Below, one piece after another: positions 29,101 through 40,553 of a stretch of 64,000 bases of DNA. The DNA is taken from NCBI GenBank assembly GCA_905178155.1, contig CAJINV010000013.1, positions 1,616,281 to 1,680,280 of the forward strand. Direction: 5' to 3'. How positions within the stretch are numbered: position 1 is the first letter of the stretch; each line of letters opens with the position of its first letter. This stretch comes from Amoebophrya sp. A120. Its lineage: Eukaryota > Sar > Dinophyceae > Syndiniales > Amoebophryaceae. The notes below the pieces were generated by a model that saw nothing but the letters and a program-made list of their open reading frames with translations, was not told the origin of the DNA and did not search any database. The translations under genes were made by a program, and so were the position numbers.

Positions 29101-31749
29101 GCCTTCCACCTTACAGTCAACGCGCGCCGAAGAAGCTTTGCTGTTTTCGCAGCTGCACTGCAATATGGGGGCAGTACAGGTGCCATCCAGTGTCACTGCT
29201 GTCCCAGCGGTCTCGCATTTGAAACTCGGATTTTGTTCGTTGTGTTTGCAAGCCGGTGCTGCGACGCCGACACCAGATATTAAGTCGTCGTCCTCTATGC
29301 TCATCCAAGCACCCCCGCTTGCACTGGGCTCGAACTTCGCCATCGCCAGCACTTTGTTCCAGTCTACGTTGTGGAGGTTCTCGACCCATGGGTGCGAGAG
29401 AGGCGTGGGTGCGATACAGCCTTGAACTTCTTCACAACAGGTAACTTTGCAGGCATCTGCCACTGCAGGACCTGCGCTGTTCGACGCCTGATCTTTCGTG
29501 AGGTTCACGCAAAAAGCATCGTTTGATGCATCATTTCGTTTCCAGTACTGTCCAGTGGCCGCATCCCCCGCCGGACACTCACGGTTTCCGCACACTGGGT
29601 AGCACCCTTGCTCCCCGGAGAACGGCCAGTTGGGGCGCAGTGCGTAGTTATCGGTCGTGCATGCTGTGCAGTACTGCATCGGCGAACTGCAGAACCACTG
29701 GTCCTGAGATTGATGGTCCCCGTTGTCACACTGGCATTTGCTCACGTACGCCGACGTTTTCACGGCGCAGACCGTGTTGGCTCTATTGGTATTACTCTTA
29801 TTGGGTCGAGTGTACGTGATTCCCCCTCGAGAGGTGTCGAACCGCCTACACCATCTCTCACTGCCCTTGGCCTGAATCTCGAATGCGATGCATGTATCAT
29901 CAGCATCACAGTCACTCCTGCATGTCTCTAGATTTGCCTCCACTTCCGAAAATGGAGTTGCCCGCTCACCGTCCGCACCGGCGGACTCCACTGTCCCTAT
30001 GGCGCAAAAGCTGCTCCAGTGCTCCTGATACGCTACGTCATTCTTGTACTCCTCGGTGTACGTGGCCTCGACTTTCAGTGCGCAAACATTTTGCACGCCG
30101 CTGGTGCCCTTGTATCGCCTTCTCTCAGAAGACGGAGCACTGGCACCACTCCTGCGCCTCATCAACATCATATTTGTACCGACGACGCGCGTCCCCGAAT
30201 TTGAGGGCAGCAAAACACACCTAGGAGCGTCCGCACTCCACGGTATTCCATCCGCCGCTGTCTCGTACGCAACACATTCAGAATCGGCCGTGCATTCCTC
30301 CTCGCATCTCTCGTCAATGTCTGAAACGTCTCCTTCAACGGTCACGCTCCACGCATCTCTGTCCTCACCCCTGAAAGTTCCGGCGGGAACGCGACGTCTC
30401 CCCCCACTTTCAGCAGGGATATCCGCTACCGCAGCCGAGTCACTTGGATTCGTCGTTCGGCAATCTACACCGAAGTGCTTCTCGAATGTCACCTTGGGAA
30501 AGAAACTGCTACTACGCTCGCCCAGCTATCATGCGGAAAAAATTGCCAACCCCTACCGAAGCAGTTCTTTCTTCTCCTTATTCTACTTCTGCATGATCTC
30601 TATACAAAACTGGCCAATTAGGAATCATCCGCAGACTAGGGGGCAAGGACAAGCTTGCTCCTCCTGCTCCTCCTGCATGTTATTCGTATTGTAGGCGAGC
30701 ACCTAACTTCTATGCTCACCCCAGTGCGGAGATCTCGTAAGTATTAATATTATGCTCAGGAGCGAGATAGCACGACATTGATCTCTTGTGACTACATTCA
30801 TATATTTTTAAGCACATTGAGTATGGGGGGGGGGAGTTTTTCCTCACAATACCAGTTCCAGAAAGTTCTTGGGTCGCAAGGATCGCCTTTGAAACACTTG
30901 CCGCGAATGTGCATCTCGTTGCCGCGAAGCAGAGGACCTTGCGAGACGGTCTTTCTTCGTCTGCTCTTTGGTGCGTTTCCGTCCTTCTTCTTGCTGCAGT
31001 ATCTCGGCCGCGGGGAAATAATTTTCCTCTACTTCCTCGGTAAAAGCAGCTTTCATTTTCCTCATGGCCCCGACATCAAGCGTAGTCTTTGTCTTCTGCT
31101 TCAGCAACGGACGCGACGGCAAAAACTCTCCGGCTGCTTCTGGAATTCTTCCGTATCCATTCTCTCGTCCCGCAGTTGTTTCTACTGCTTCCTCGTGTTG
31201 ATGTAGATGCGCCCAGCTGCTTCTAGATGAATCTTCGGTGACATAATCGACGACGCTGCTCTGTTTATCATTTTCATCTGCGCCGGCGATGAAGCTGCTC
31301 TCGCTCGCCTCGGCGGAACTCGAATCCCAGGTTCCCGGATAGGCGGAAAGGTCGTGGAGTTGATCAACATCATCGCTATCACTATCACGGTCACCATCTA
31401 CAACCTCGTGGTCTAGCACGGAGCTGCTACTGGGTTCATCTTCCTGCTCCTCCTCTTCGGAATTGGATTTGTCTTCCGAATGTTCTACGGCAACCTCCGA
31501 CGACTGCTCCGCATGGAGCAGGTCAGTCCCATGATCTAGATCAGAACCCTTGTCGACCCTCTGTGAGGTGGCACTCCGTGAAGCCCGCTTGATGTGCAAC
31601 GGCAACGGGGTAGACACTCGCTTGCTCGCTTTGTAATTCGCCACGCCGACCCGCAAGGCAAGGAAAGATTCAATTTCCAGGAAGAAGAAAGTAGAACAGA
31701 GGAGGGGGCAAATACTAGAAACTAGCCCGCGGCACGACCGGACCTTCAT
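23163..31749 (-). CDS. Giant secreted PAN/apple and cysteine-module protein
   Basis: About 2,670 residues in four exons joined across three introners: 31749-30852, 30526-25029 (one 5.5-kb exon), 24755-23762, 23504-23163. The ATG at 31749 starts MKVRSCRG with a hydrophobic signal-like segment (CPLLCSTFFFLEIESFLAL), followed by an acidic Ser-rich linker. Two PAN/apple-like domains follow (near 30.4-30.1 and 30.0-29.8 kb), then six cysteine modules each with a GCYPVC motif and a CC-E--GC-AP motif. Between and after these run many sushi-like repeats of the form C--P...W--VL...C--G--GTP-F-CP-G--V-M-GC. Modules 5 and 6 are near-identical. PAN and sushi-type modules bind carbohydrate or protein ligands; an exported surface or secreted adhesive role is likely, by inference only. 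No transmembrane segment is seen before the stop at 23163. Confidence 0.82.
23505..23761 (-). mobile_element. Introner, family 3 (257 bp) in the PAN protein gene
   Basis: Ends TATCCTGTGTAAAAACGTTCCC and TCGTTTTTACATGCGATA. Flanking gattc/taatc match at three of five. Only one junction choice avoids a stop, joining ...ASPEEE to ESSHGPLIEPC..., which starts another sushi-like repeat. Confidence 0.82.
24763..25027 (-). mobile_element. Introner, family 3 (265 bp), spliced with a canonical GT-AG pair
   Basis: Ends TATCATAAGCAAAAATGTCCC and GCTTTTACACAGGATA are family-3 termini, but no target duplication remains. The best junction is a normal intron 25028-24756 (G|GTATCC...TTTTTAG|CC), giving ...DGVSCADRDPAKPTFLCGD..., which fits the repeat pattern exactly. 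It appears to be a decayed introner that gained ordinary splice sites. Confidence 0.8.
25345..25890. repeat. Coding duplication, copy A (798-bp period)
   Basis: Near-identical to 26143-26690, offset by exactly 798 bp (266 codons) with few substitutions; encodes cysteine module 6 of the PAN protein. Confidence 0.9.
26143..26690. repeat. Coding duplication, copy B (798-bp period)
   Basis: Partner of 25345-25890; encodes cysteine module 5. Flanking modules are far more diverged, so this duplication or gene conversion is recent. Confidence 0.9.
30527..30851 (-). mobile_element. Introner, family 1, diverged interior (325 bp)
   Basis: Right end with a G-run and TTTTTCCTCACAATA matches family 1; the left end TATCATGCGGAAAAAATTG is degraded. 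Flanks ccagc/ccagt match at four of five. Excision joins the acidic N-terminal exon to the PAN exon in frame (...PKNFLELG-ERSSSFFPKVTFEKHFGVDC...). Confidence 0.85.
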
Positions 31750-32749
31750 TTTTCTTTTGTGTTGCGACTGGTATCTATCGTGAAGGGTTTTCGGAAATAA
31801 ATCCTCCTTTATTCCTGCGCCATTGCGCACCCGTGACTGCAGTGTGCAGAGTAGCCAGTGCTACACCACGTTAACGCAAGGGGGAGAGTCTGAAAAAGAA
31901 TATCGTGGCGGAAAAGGAAAACTCGATAAAGCCCAAAAGAATAAAGGCCGGGCACTTATTGCTAGGGGGGACGATGGGAGAGGATCAATTGGGAGGTGCG
32001 TCTTCATATCACAGCTCAGCAGCATTGCATCCATATGCTTCTCTGCCTGGATAGTAAATTGACTTTGGCGTTTTATTGTTCGTTGCTCAACTGTACGCAC
32101 AATCGATCTGTACCACGATCGAAGACAGTTGTGCAATAGCATGCAAGGCACAAGAACGACCGGCACGATAGACATATCTGCACTAATTTTTTGAGGGACG
32201 AAAAGAGACGCGTACTTCTTTGTACGATGACGAAGAAGATCTTTCTAACGCTAACCAGAGCAGGCGGATCGTTTGGAGGTTTTCCAGGTCATTTACGAAG
32301 CAAAAGCACGATGAGCCAGCGGATAGGAAATTTGCAGTGTGCACGAGTTGCAAATTCCCTAACATCTTCTGCGAAGCTCTTCTATTAAAAGCAGACACTA
32401 GTAGGTGGATGATGTCGCGCAACGAAGTAGTCGTATCGTCGTCTCGAGATCATCAAGTAAGGCACAACCATAATGCCGAGGGTGCTTCACAGATAAAAAT
32501 AAAACTGGTGCCTTTGATATTTTGTTCGGCGGAATTATGTGTGGTCCTCGCAAAACGATTGTTCCGATTGGATGATCATGCTATCCAAACACAAAGCGAA
32601 AACATAGGAACGAATGTAGCGCTGAAAAAAAAAATCATGTAGTATACGAAAAAGAAATGAAAAAAATAATAGTGTTGCCATTACAGCGATGTAAAAAAAA
32701 TCGAGAGAAGAAAAACTTCGTATCTATGACGGCTCCAATCCTCGCACCT
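31750..32749. other. Intergenic region, nothing recognised
   Basis: 1 kb between the PAN protein start and the stop of the next minus-strand gene. Frames here are short and lack conserved motifs. Confidence 0.5.
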
Positions 32750-34157
32750 TCACGCCGTTTCATCGGTGAATGAAAAATTTATCCTCGAGGGGAGCCGGAC
32801 CAGTGAAGCGGGCTGCTGCTGCTCGTCTACCACTTGCACGGAACTCGGGAGACCCAGCTGTTGGCTCTTCCGTACATTCTCTTGGTGCTGCTCCCTCTAT
32901 CCCACGAAAAAAGTGTTACAGTTACACATTTGTAGTGAATTCAGCAACACAAATTTCTCTGCATGAGAGAGAAAACTTGTAATGCAGAAATCCTACGGGA
33001 AAACACCTATCAAACGAGGCCTCTATGCATATCCGGCATGACAGAGCTTGTCTGTCTTGCTTGGCCTGCAACGCAATGTGTAACTGTAACACTTTTTTCT
33101 TGCGATACCCTCGCGGCCTGCAGCAGTAACGAAGGTGGACCACGTATCCTGAGCAAAAATGTACCCACCCCAGAGTTGTCATGCAGATTTGCAGCTACAG
33201 GAAGACTTGTAATGCGCATCCACATGAGAGGCATTTCCAATCGCGTTTTGCGCTTTGTAATGCTGTCGACAGGATGAGTAGCTGGATTTGTGTTGCGGCT
33301 GTGCTTGCTAAACTGCACTACAATACAGAGACGAACTTGTCATGCGTGACTCACAAAACTCCTAGGTTTGTGTTGCAAAATCCCCAGCTTGACTCTGGTG
33401 TGGGTACGTTTTTACTCAGGATACCACGTATCACCGAAGACATGCTATTCTCGGAAGCCGGAACTTGTTGTTGCACTTGGTCGGCCGCTTCGTCTGCCGG
33501 ATAGAGGATTTCACTTCCCATCCGCAATTTCTTGCTTGTCCTCTGTCCGCTTTCGCCGCCCGCACTTTTGATGATCATACTATCTGCAGCAGTACTTGCG
33601 GGCCCCTGTGCTGCGCTCGCCGGGGAGGCGTCCCTCAGGAAGGATTTCGATCTCTTCCCACTATCCAGGAGCAAAAAGAAGAGAGCATAGCATAAAAAAT
33701 TCTGTATCCTTTATGCAAAAACGAATATTAACGAAACAATCTCTGTCTCCTGCCTGGCCACGATGGCCGCCGGCACGGCATGGTCGGGGCTCGTGGTGCA
33801 TGACAGGCTCTTGCTAGGAACACTTTTCAAATAAAAGTAGAACTAGTAGTAGAAGTGCGTGATATTCGTTTTTGCATTTACAAACTATGCTATGCTCGTG
33901 ATGATTTTTACTGTGATACCCAGCGAATGACGCCCTCTTCTGCAGGGCAGAGACCATCTCACTTGCACGCGCGGCGGCACTCCTCCTACCACTCGTGTGC
34001 GCGAGCGCATGGGGCAGAAAACTGCCAAGTCTTCCGGAGCCCTCTCGTTGCAGCGCCGAACCGGGACCGACGGCGCTCTTTATTTTCTTTCTCAACTTTT
34101 TTGCCCTACGTTTTTGCCCACCGGTATCCGACGAGTTGTAGTCGCTGAAGTCGTATC
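32750..34157 (-). CDS. Small basic Gln/Ser-rich protein split by three introners (5' end unresolved)
   Basis: Exons 34157-33919, 33661-33424, 33144-33108, 32897-32750; stop TGA at 32750-32752. The spliced product (about 205 residues) starts in an open frame ...YNSSDTGGQKRRAKKLRKKIKS, with Ala/Ser/Lys-rich segments (KRASFAGKRSKSFL, GQRTSKKLRMGSEIL), a Gln-rich stretch (ADQVQQQVPASEN) and ends ...INFSFTDETA. No domain recognised. No ATG lies in frame at the start; an acceptor-like TTCAG and a family-2-like end (near 34149) suggest a further upstream exon. Each junction restores the frame after removing one target repeat, and that consistency is the main evidence for the gene. Confidence 0.6.
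32898..33107 (-). mobile_element. Introner, family 4 (210 bp)
   Basis: Inverted ends TATCCCACGAAAAAAGTGTT... and ...AACACTTTTTTCTTGCGATA, with a further matching acagttacacatt; perfect 5-bp repeats CCCTC (32893-32897, 33108-33112). Excision joins ...LLLQAAR to EQHQENVRKS.... Confidence 0.93.
33145..33423 (-). mobile_element. Introner, family 3 (279 bp)
   Basis: Ends TATCCTGAGCAAAAATGTACCC and GGGTACGTTTTTACTCAGGATA, nearly perfect inverted repeats; perfect 5-bp repeats CCACG (33140-33144, 33424-33428). Excision joins ...SMSSVIRG to PPSLLLQAAR.... Confidence 0.95.
33662..33918 (-). mobile_element. Introner, family 3, diverged (257 bp)
   Basis: Ends TATCCAGGAGCAAAAAG and GATTTTTACTGTGATA; flanks cccac/cccag match at four of five. 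Excision joins ...ALQKRASFAG to KRSKSFLRDASP.... Confidence 0.85.
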
Positions 34158-34508
34158 AACCGCAAATATCATGTCAATCGGGTCTGGAAATAAAGTACTT
34201 GTGCGCGATATAATTTTTCCTTTCTTTTAATTGCTTTTTATCAATCTCTGTTGATGCAGTCGATAAAATCACACGACAGTCAAAATCACCGACATCCATC
34301 CTAACCAACTAAAAACTTACGGATTGCTTTGCGCCGCGTGACAAGCAGCTACAGTACGGCATTCATACTCGATCCGCTTCTGCTCAACATGCATTTGTGT
34401 GATATAATCGCGCCTCCAAGACAGACTTCATCTTGAAAGAACATCTACATCTTCAGTTGTAGACGTTGGCATAACTCATATTTCATTCAGACCTTCTCGA
34501 CGTAATAT

Positions 34509-36977
34509 TTACAGTATGCATAATGCATCGGTGTCGTAGGTGTCCTCGTCGGAGGCAGCGACGGCCGTGGAAGTGTATCATATTGAAAAGCGCCCCCACT
34601 CCACCAGATTTTCGAGGCATTTTCAAAGCAAGCTTCCCAATAGAAACGCGTATCAGCGTCACAAATTTTCGATACAGGATAGCAAAAATATAAACAAAAG
34701 CCACAGCAACAGTCGCAGTGGCACCTGTCATACAAAAATGCTTTACACAGCTAAAATCTCGGTCGGGCAAGCTCGTATTTCTTCCGTGCAAAACAAAACC
34801 TTGTAATAAATTCTGGAACTCTGCATCTAGACATGTTTGCCAATCTTGGTGGTGCTGGGCCACTTTTCCTGGAAATAAAGTAGGCTTGTTCTTTTTTTCC
34901 TTCCTCGTCCTACTTTTTTTCCTGCTGCTCTTTTTCACCGCCACAACAGGATCGTCCGCTCCTGCTTCGGCCAGGGTCTCTTTATTCCCGTCGGCGTGCG
35001 ACACGGTGTAGTCCTCGTGGGACCCCACGTAGTCCGCTTGCGCCTCAAGCTGGACGGCTTTCTTCGCCTGCTCGTCATGGTTCTCTCCTCCAAGGCCGTC
35101 GGCCTGGCCTGCTGGATCAAGACCATGGGGGTGGTTCGCCACGTCGCTGTGTGCGGCCGGGTCCACTCCGTAGTCGAAACTAGAGCGTAGGTGATGAACC
35201 TCACCGTGGTGATGAACCTCCGCAGGAAGTTGTTCTCCGCCCTGCTCGCGACGGTCGTTGACTATATCCAATAAATCTCTTCCAGCACCACGCTCTCCTC
35301 GACCACCGTGCTCGAGAGTAGCCTCTTCTCCGCTTTCATCGTTCGCTTCATCATCCAGGCGGCACCACAGCCACCAGAAACCCACGACCAAGAGAATCGC
35401 AAAGACAGTCACAGTGACGCCAATGATCAGAATCCACTTCTGTTTCTTCTCCTCGCTCATCTCGCCCCAAGAACCACCGTTCTCACTACTGCCACTGCTT
35501 TCGCCGCCCGTTTGAATCCGCAGGCTCATGGAAGCATCGTCCGGCGTGTTGCTGCTGTTGCCCTTTGCGCCCGTACTTTCACCTCCCCGACGTAATTGTC
35601 CGAGTCGGTGTTTTAGCCACGTGTCCTTGCCATTGCGTCTTTGATTTTCTTTCTCACCCGCCTCCGTACCATGGCGTTCTTGAACTCTTTTATTTTCACT
35701 GGTCCACCTTATCTCATTCACGCGCTGGGATGGCCAAATTATGTCATTCTTCGGAGCATCTGATGCTTCTAGAACTTCTCCTTTTTCAATTTCAACTCCG
35801 TGGGAATGATTTCCGCCACTGTAATCTTTTTCATCTTGCTCCCCGTTCATAACATTATCATCATCTTCCGGTGAAGCTGCTGCGGCACTAGACGCCACTA
35901 AGTTTTTTCCTGTTGTTGACGGCACAGCAGTGAGGTGGGTGCTGGGAGTACTATAAGTGCTTGCGTTGACTGGCACAGCTCCACCTGAGCTGGTCGTCGT
36001 GTTTTCTCGCGGTATCGTTGCGCTTGATGCCCTCCTCTCACGACGACCATCTCCAACTACAGCATCCTGTTGCTCAGTCAATATGGTCCCTGCTTTATTT
36101 GCTTCGCCGAAATCCGTCCGGTCCTCATCCTGTTGGAGTCTTGTCTCATCCCCGTCAGCACGCCGGTTGGTTGTAGCGGGCCACCCCTCGCTCCCCGAAC
36201 TTTTTCTCAAACCGCCCTTGTTCCTGTGTATTGCTGCTTCCGATTCGTCTGGAAGATGACCCGGCTGATGCTCACCTCCTTCCCGCGTGGTCCAGTAGGT
36301 CGGCCCCACTGGCTCCTTCGACAGAATCTTTATGTCCGAGGGAAGAGATGAAATCGGAGGCTGCTGACCCGCTAACACAAAAACGTCTTTTTCGTCGCCG
36401 AAGTCCATAAGGATTTTGCTTCCACTGCCTTTATTTTCCTCGTGGCCATGGACAACTCGCGCCTTTAATATTTTCCTTCTTCTCTCCAAAAAAGCGTGCG
36501 CCTTCGCGTCTGTGCTGCCGTCCTCTCGGCGTCGGCTGTAATCTGCATTTTCTCGTGCCGCTCGAGACCTCGCCAAAAGCGAAAAGGGACCTGCTTTCCG
36601 CTTATTATTCCTGTCAGCATCGGTTTTGATGGTGTTCTTACCCACGAATTCTGTACCATCTTCAGATTCGCGAAGATCGTCGTCACGACCTCGACGTTGC
36701 AGCTCCTGCGTCCTCACAACAGATCCTCGCCCTGCTTTCGACGTGTCATCCTCTTCGCTACTTCTCGAGACCGCAACACTTCTGGTGCTTCGGGCGCGCC
36801 GACGTTTGTTCCGGGTCGTTGTACTTGCTCCATCTGACGTTGTTGTAGTGTGGAGATAGTTGCCATGAACCTGCGCACCGACCACCGGGTGAGGGGAGGA
36901 AAAGTCCTGCACGTAGAATGGAAGGAGTGCGAAATGATGAATGGGGCGGTTGTGGAGAAGAACAGAAACGCGCTTCA
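34509..36977 (-). CDS. Single-pass membrane protein with low-complexity flanks, unknown function
   Basis: ATG at 36977 (MKRVSVLLHNRPIHHFALL, a weak signal-like start); stop TAA at 34509-34511 after splicing an introner. About 550 residues rich in Ser/Arg/Glu/Asp (RNKRRRARSTRSVAV, DEKDVFVLAG, PSDIKILSKEP) precede one strong transmembrane helix (KWILIIGVTVTVFAILLVVG, near 35.4 kb). A His/Asp/Gly-rich region follows (EVHHHGEVHHLRSSFDYG), then a basic run (KKSSRKKSRTRKEKKNK) and a short acidic end (...AASDEDTYDTDALCIL). An unspliced reading through the introner gives a hydrophobic segment, which I regard as accidental. No family recognised. The layout (single-pass plus charged low complexity) resembles the protein at 18.8-21.4 kb but the sequences are not obviously related. 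Confidence 0.65.
34576..34808 (-). mobile_element. Introner, family 5 (233 bp)
   Basis: Left end TATCATATTGAAAAGCGC matches the element at 38725; the right end (CCTTGTAATA) is degraded. Flanks aagtg/aattc agree at three of five. Excision gives ...DAEFQN-STAVAASDEDTYD..., an acidic tail in frame to a stop. Confidence 0.75.
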
Positions 36978-37830
36978 TTGCGAATGGCTCTCTTGCTGTT
37001 CTAGAAAGTACCTCGGACGTCGTGCCAGTTCCCTTTGTAACGACCAAAGGGCGGCGAGGCAGGTGAGAAAGATAAACTTTCAGGTGGTTCGTTTGTGCTC
37101 TACTTAGAGGTGCAATTATGGATAGCGGTACTAGTTACGTGTTGGGAGTTACTCGCAATTTTTTAATAGGGTTCCATCGGGGAGACAGATGTAAACCACG
37201 GCATACAACCACACATAAAAAACACATTTTGCAAATAAAGAATCTTATTCTGAGTAGGGTGTACACGATGACAGGGGGTGAGGACACGCATCCTTACAGA
37301 CCGCCAGGATCTGTTGGTGCGAAACCATATCTGTCCTGTGTATTGTTTCAGACGCAGTAACGTCGTCAATCTTTATTTGAAATGAAACCTCACAAAAATT
37401 TTGGTGAAACTAAACGAGTTGCACTTGCACGACAAGACGGAAGACACGGGGGACGCGAACGAATGTCCCATGTCTTCTAAAAACCAGCACGATGAGAGCG
37501 AGGCTGTGAACGGTTAGGCTTCTTGCGTGAAAGACGAAACGACGCAACGATTTTATTTTCATGCTGAACGACGAAGACCTGCAGTGCAATAGGGACAAAA
37601 ACACGACGGCCGACAAGCACATATACATCACACGATGGATGGGGGCACATGATCTAGTACACGTACAGAGAGAAATATCGAGGAATGAAAGCTAGCTGCC
37701 GAGGATCGTGCATGGCGGACCGTGCACGGCAGTCAACACGTCGGTCTTTGCCGTGAACAAGGTCAAGAAAAGATGAAATTGCATAACTTCCTCTTTCTCC
37801 ATTCAAAACCTGAGGTTTCAGAATATTGAA
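36978..37830. other. Intergenic region, nothing recognised
   Basis: About 850 bp between the membrane protein start and the RCC1 gene stop; only short frames without motifs. Confidence 0.5.
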
Positions 37831-40053
37831 TCATTCCACGATTGCTACACAGTGTGATCCCCGAGCCGTCAGGTCCGCTATTTTGCAGCTTTCTAGTAGA
37901 GTACCGCAACTTTTTGCCGCCTTATCACCTTCTGATCCTTCTCCTGTCGTCGTGAAAGGGTCAAACAATGTCGGTTCCACGAAATCTTCCGGGAGACAGC
38001 CGGTGTTTTTCTTCCCCCATCCGAACAAACTCCCGCCTTGCGTGAGCAAAAGCGAGAACCGGCCGCCACCGATGAGTTTCTTTATCCGGTTTTGCGGGTC
38101 TGTGTCGTCTTCGACAAAGATTTTTCTGCTTTTTATTTCCGTCGCAGTTGTTCCCCCGCTGTCGGACGCTGCCGTTTGCGTACTTCCTGCTCCGCTGCTC
38201 TCCGCCTTCTGCCGTTCGCTGTGTTCTTCCAAAGTCCTGGAAATGCGGTGGGGGGAGAGCCAATTCCTGTTGCCCCAAGTGAACACTTTCCCGCACTCTG
38301 TCAGCACGTCGGTGTGCCCGTCGCCGCAAGCGAAATCCGCTACTTTGAGGCCGGCAAGCGGGAGTGCGCGAACCAGGCGGGGGAAGGACTGGGATTAACG
38401 AGTGGAAATTTTCATTTTTTGCTCAGAAACAGCTTGTAGCCTGATAAAGTAAATTTCCATCGACAAAAATGCGCGCTATCGTAGAAGGCGACACAGACTT
38501 CAGGTGAACAAATAGGGGGTCTACGTCTAGTCAGACCTGATCGACTCTGGTGCGGGTGCGGCGACGAGTAACTACAACTTCTAGAAGCGATGCATGTACT
38601 CACCTCAAAGGAGAAGTTGTCCCCCATAGACTCGTCTCCTAGCCCGAGCTGCGCCTGGTCGTTCCGGCCCCAGACAAACAGTTCGCCTTGCTTTGTCAAT
38701 GCCGCCGTGTGGTGCAGTCCGCAGTATCATATTGAAAAGCGCTTCGGCCCCAGAATTTCGAAGCGTTTACATCGTATCTATTCCACAAGACAAGTTTTCA
38801 AGCCAGAGTACGTAGCGAAAGTCTGTGTTTCACAGCGCCATAATGTAGTTGATGTCTGTCATGCTGAAGTTGCGTAACTAGCTTGAATTCTGAAACAAAA
38901 TGCGTCGCGTTCACGACTTTCTGCAACAGAAACATTTTCCGTGTGAAAAGTTTGCACGTCTTCTGCTGGTCGGGCGGTACTTTTCATTTTGATACGCAGT
39001 CGATCTTGACGATGCTGTCCTCCGCAACGCCGGCTGCCTCGAACTCGGAGTCGGGATAGTGCTCGACGAGTTCAAACTCAGCGGAGTCGGACACATCGCC
39101 CAACCCGAGCAGCCCATACTCCCCGCTGCCGGTGGTAAACACGCGGCCAGATTCTGTCAGCACCGCCGTGTGCTTTTCCCCGCAGGCGACCTGGTATAGA
39201 AAGATTTTGATTGGAGTACAAATCACAAACATAAAACTGCGAAAGTACTACAAAATTTTCGGATCGGTGAGGCTGCACCGCGGATGATCTTCAGCAAGGA
39301 CAAACTAGACCAACATTTCACGCGTGACTGTCATTATACTGTGCAGCAACTCTGTAGTACGCAAGTAAAAGTATCATACCTGTTTCACTTTCTCGCCCGC
39401 TAGTGTCTCCACCAAGGCCGGCTCTTCCACATGGTCCCTATCCGGCTTGAAACCCAGTGCCCCGGCGCCTCCGAAGAAGCTCCCTCCCCAGCCCCAGGCG
39501 TACAACTCGCCGGTTTTTAGGACCGCGGAACCGTGCTTCGCGCCTAGAGCAACTTGCCTACAGGCATGGGGCAGGTTCACCTGATAATGGCAATAAGTAT
39601 GCGCAAAAAAATATCAACATTTGCTGCGCGAGTCATCCGCTTACATACCCTGCAGATTTGCATTAAAACTTTTCTAAAAAATCCAGTCAGTAGTACTGCA
39701 GACAGCCGGAGGTCTACTCCCGAGACGTCACCTCCGCCAGTCGTTATCCTCCCGCTGCTATACTTATTCTTCCCCTGCGTCCACAGTTTTCCCTCGGTAC
39801 AAACGGCCGCCACCTGGTCCTTTGCAATGCTGGTCGAAACGAATTTTGGCTCACTTGCAGCTGCAGTCCCAGACGTATCAGCAACACCCTGCTCCTGCGA
39901 CGACGCTGCGCCAGTGCCCGTAGATAACTTACTCGGCGGCGTCATTTTTGCAGACGAGCGAGAGAAAAAGGACGAGCTTGCTTCGGACAGGCCCCAGCGG
40001 TAAAGCCCGCTAGAAGAGATCGCACGGGACGTAGACGAGGAGGCGGCGGACAT
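37831..40053 (-). CDS. RCC1-repeat (beta-propeller) protein
   Basis: Regulator-of-chromosome-condensation type propeller. Exons (approximate): 40053-39648, 39589-39380, 39192-38995, 38724-38609, 38391-37831. The ATG at 40053 begins [21 protein letters not shown]; an open frame continues upstream to an acceptor near 40153, so a 5' exon is possible. Blades are marked by [91 protein letters not shown] and [21 protein letters not shown], ending [16 protein letters not shown]...GSHCVAIVE. Three introns are normal GT-AG (for example GAG|GTGAGT at 38608); one is an introner. RCC1-like proteins act as exchange factors or scaffolds, including in mitochondria; no extra domain narrows the role here. Confidence 0.88.
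38725..38994 (-). mobile_element. Introner, family 5 (270 bp) in the RCC1 gene
   Basis: Ends TATCATATTGAAAAGCGC and GTACTTTTCATTTTGATA; perfect 5-bp repeats CGCAG (38720-38724, 38995-38999). Excision joins ...SIVKIDCG to [17 protein letters not shown]..., restoring the RCC1 consensus exactly. Confidence 0.95.
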
Positions 40054-40409
40054 GTCTTTTGCTTGAATTTTTCTTTTGAGACTTGTGCGATTAGTAAAGC
40101 TCAATGCGTGGGGTCGACGCCCCGCCACGACCTGCTCGTGCTTCTTTACGATCTGAAAACCAAAACGCACGTGGAGTAGACGTTAAAGAAAAAAAAACGC
40201 AATCAGAAAAGAAAAAGCGGGATCAATTGTTATCACACTGATTGTTGAGCTGCAACTCTGTCCAGGCTTACGCAAGAGAGCTTCTTGACGATCTGAAGAA
40301 AAGTGGAAACCGGATCCTTACGAACTACAAGAGATCCTGATACCATGTGACCAGTTCCGAACTGTCGGCACTCAAAAGGAAACCTTCAACCAGAAAAAGT
40401 TGAATTCGG

Positions 40410-40553
40410 TTAGCAAAAGAGATCGAGCATGATCTTCGGGATGATCCGTTTCATGATATTCATGACACCCGCAAGCCCAGAAGAAGAGCCTGATTGATCC
40501 GCAAAAGGCAGCAGATCTACATCTCCTTTGTCGAACACCACACAAACTGCAGT
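40410..40553 (-). other. Exon-like open segment upstream of the RCC1 gene
   Basis: After a TTTCAG acceptor, about 47 codons of ordinary protein composition (TAVCVVFDKGDVDLLPFADQSG...MNIMKRIIPKIM) end at a TAA (40410-40412). It may be the last exon of a small separate gene starting near 40794, or part of the RCC1 gene's 5' end with an unresolved junction. Confidence 0.3.

Noticed and set aside
34609-34810. Second transmembrane segment in the 34.5-37.0 kb protein (ATVAVAFVYIFAILY)
   Set aside because: Encoded by a family-5 introner; removing it restores an acidic in-frame C-terminus.
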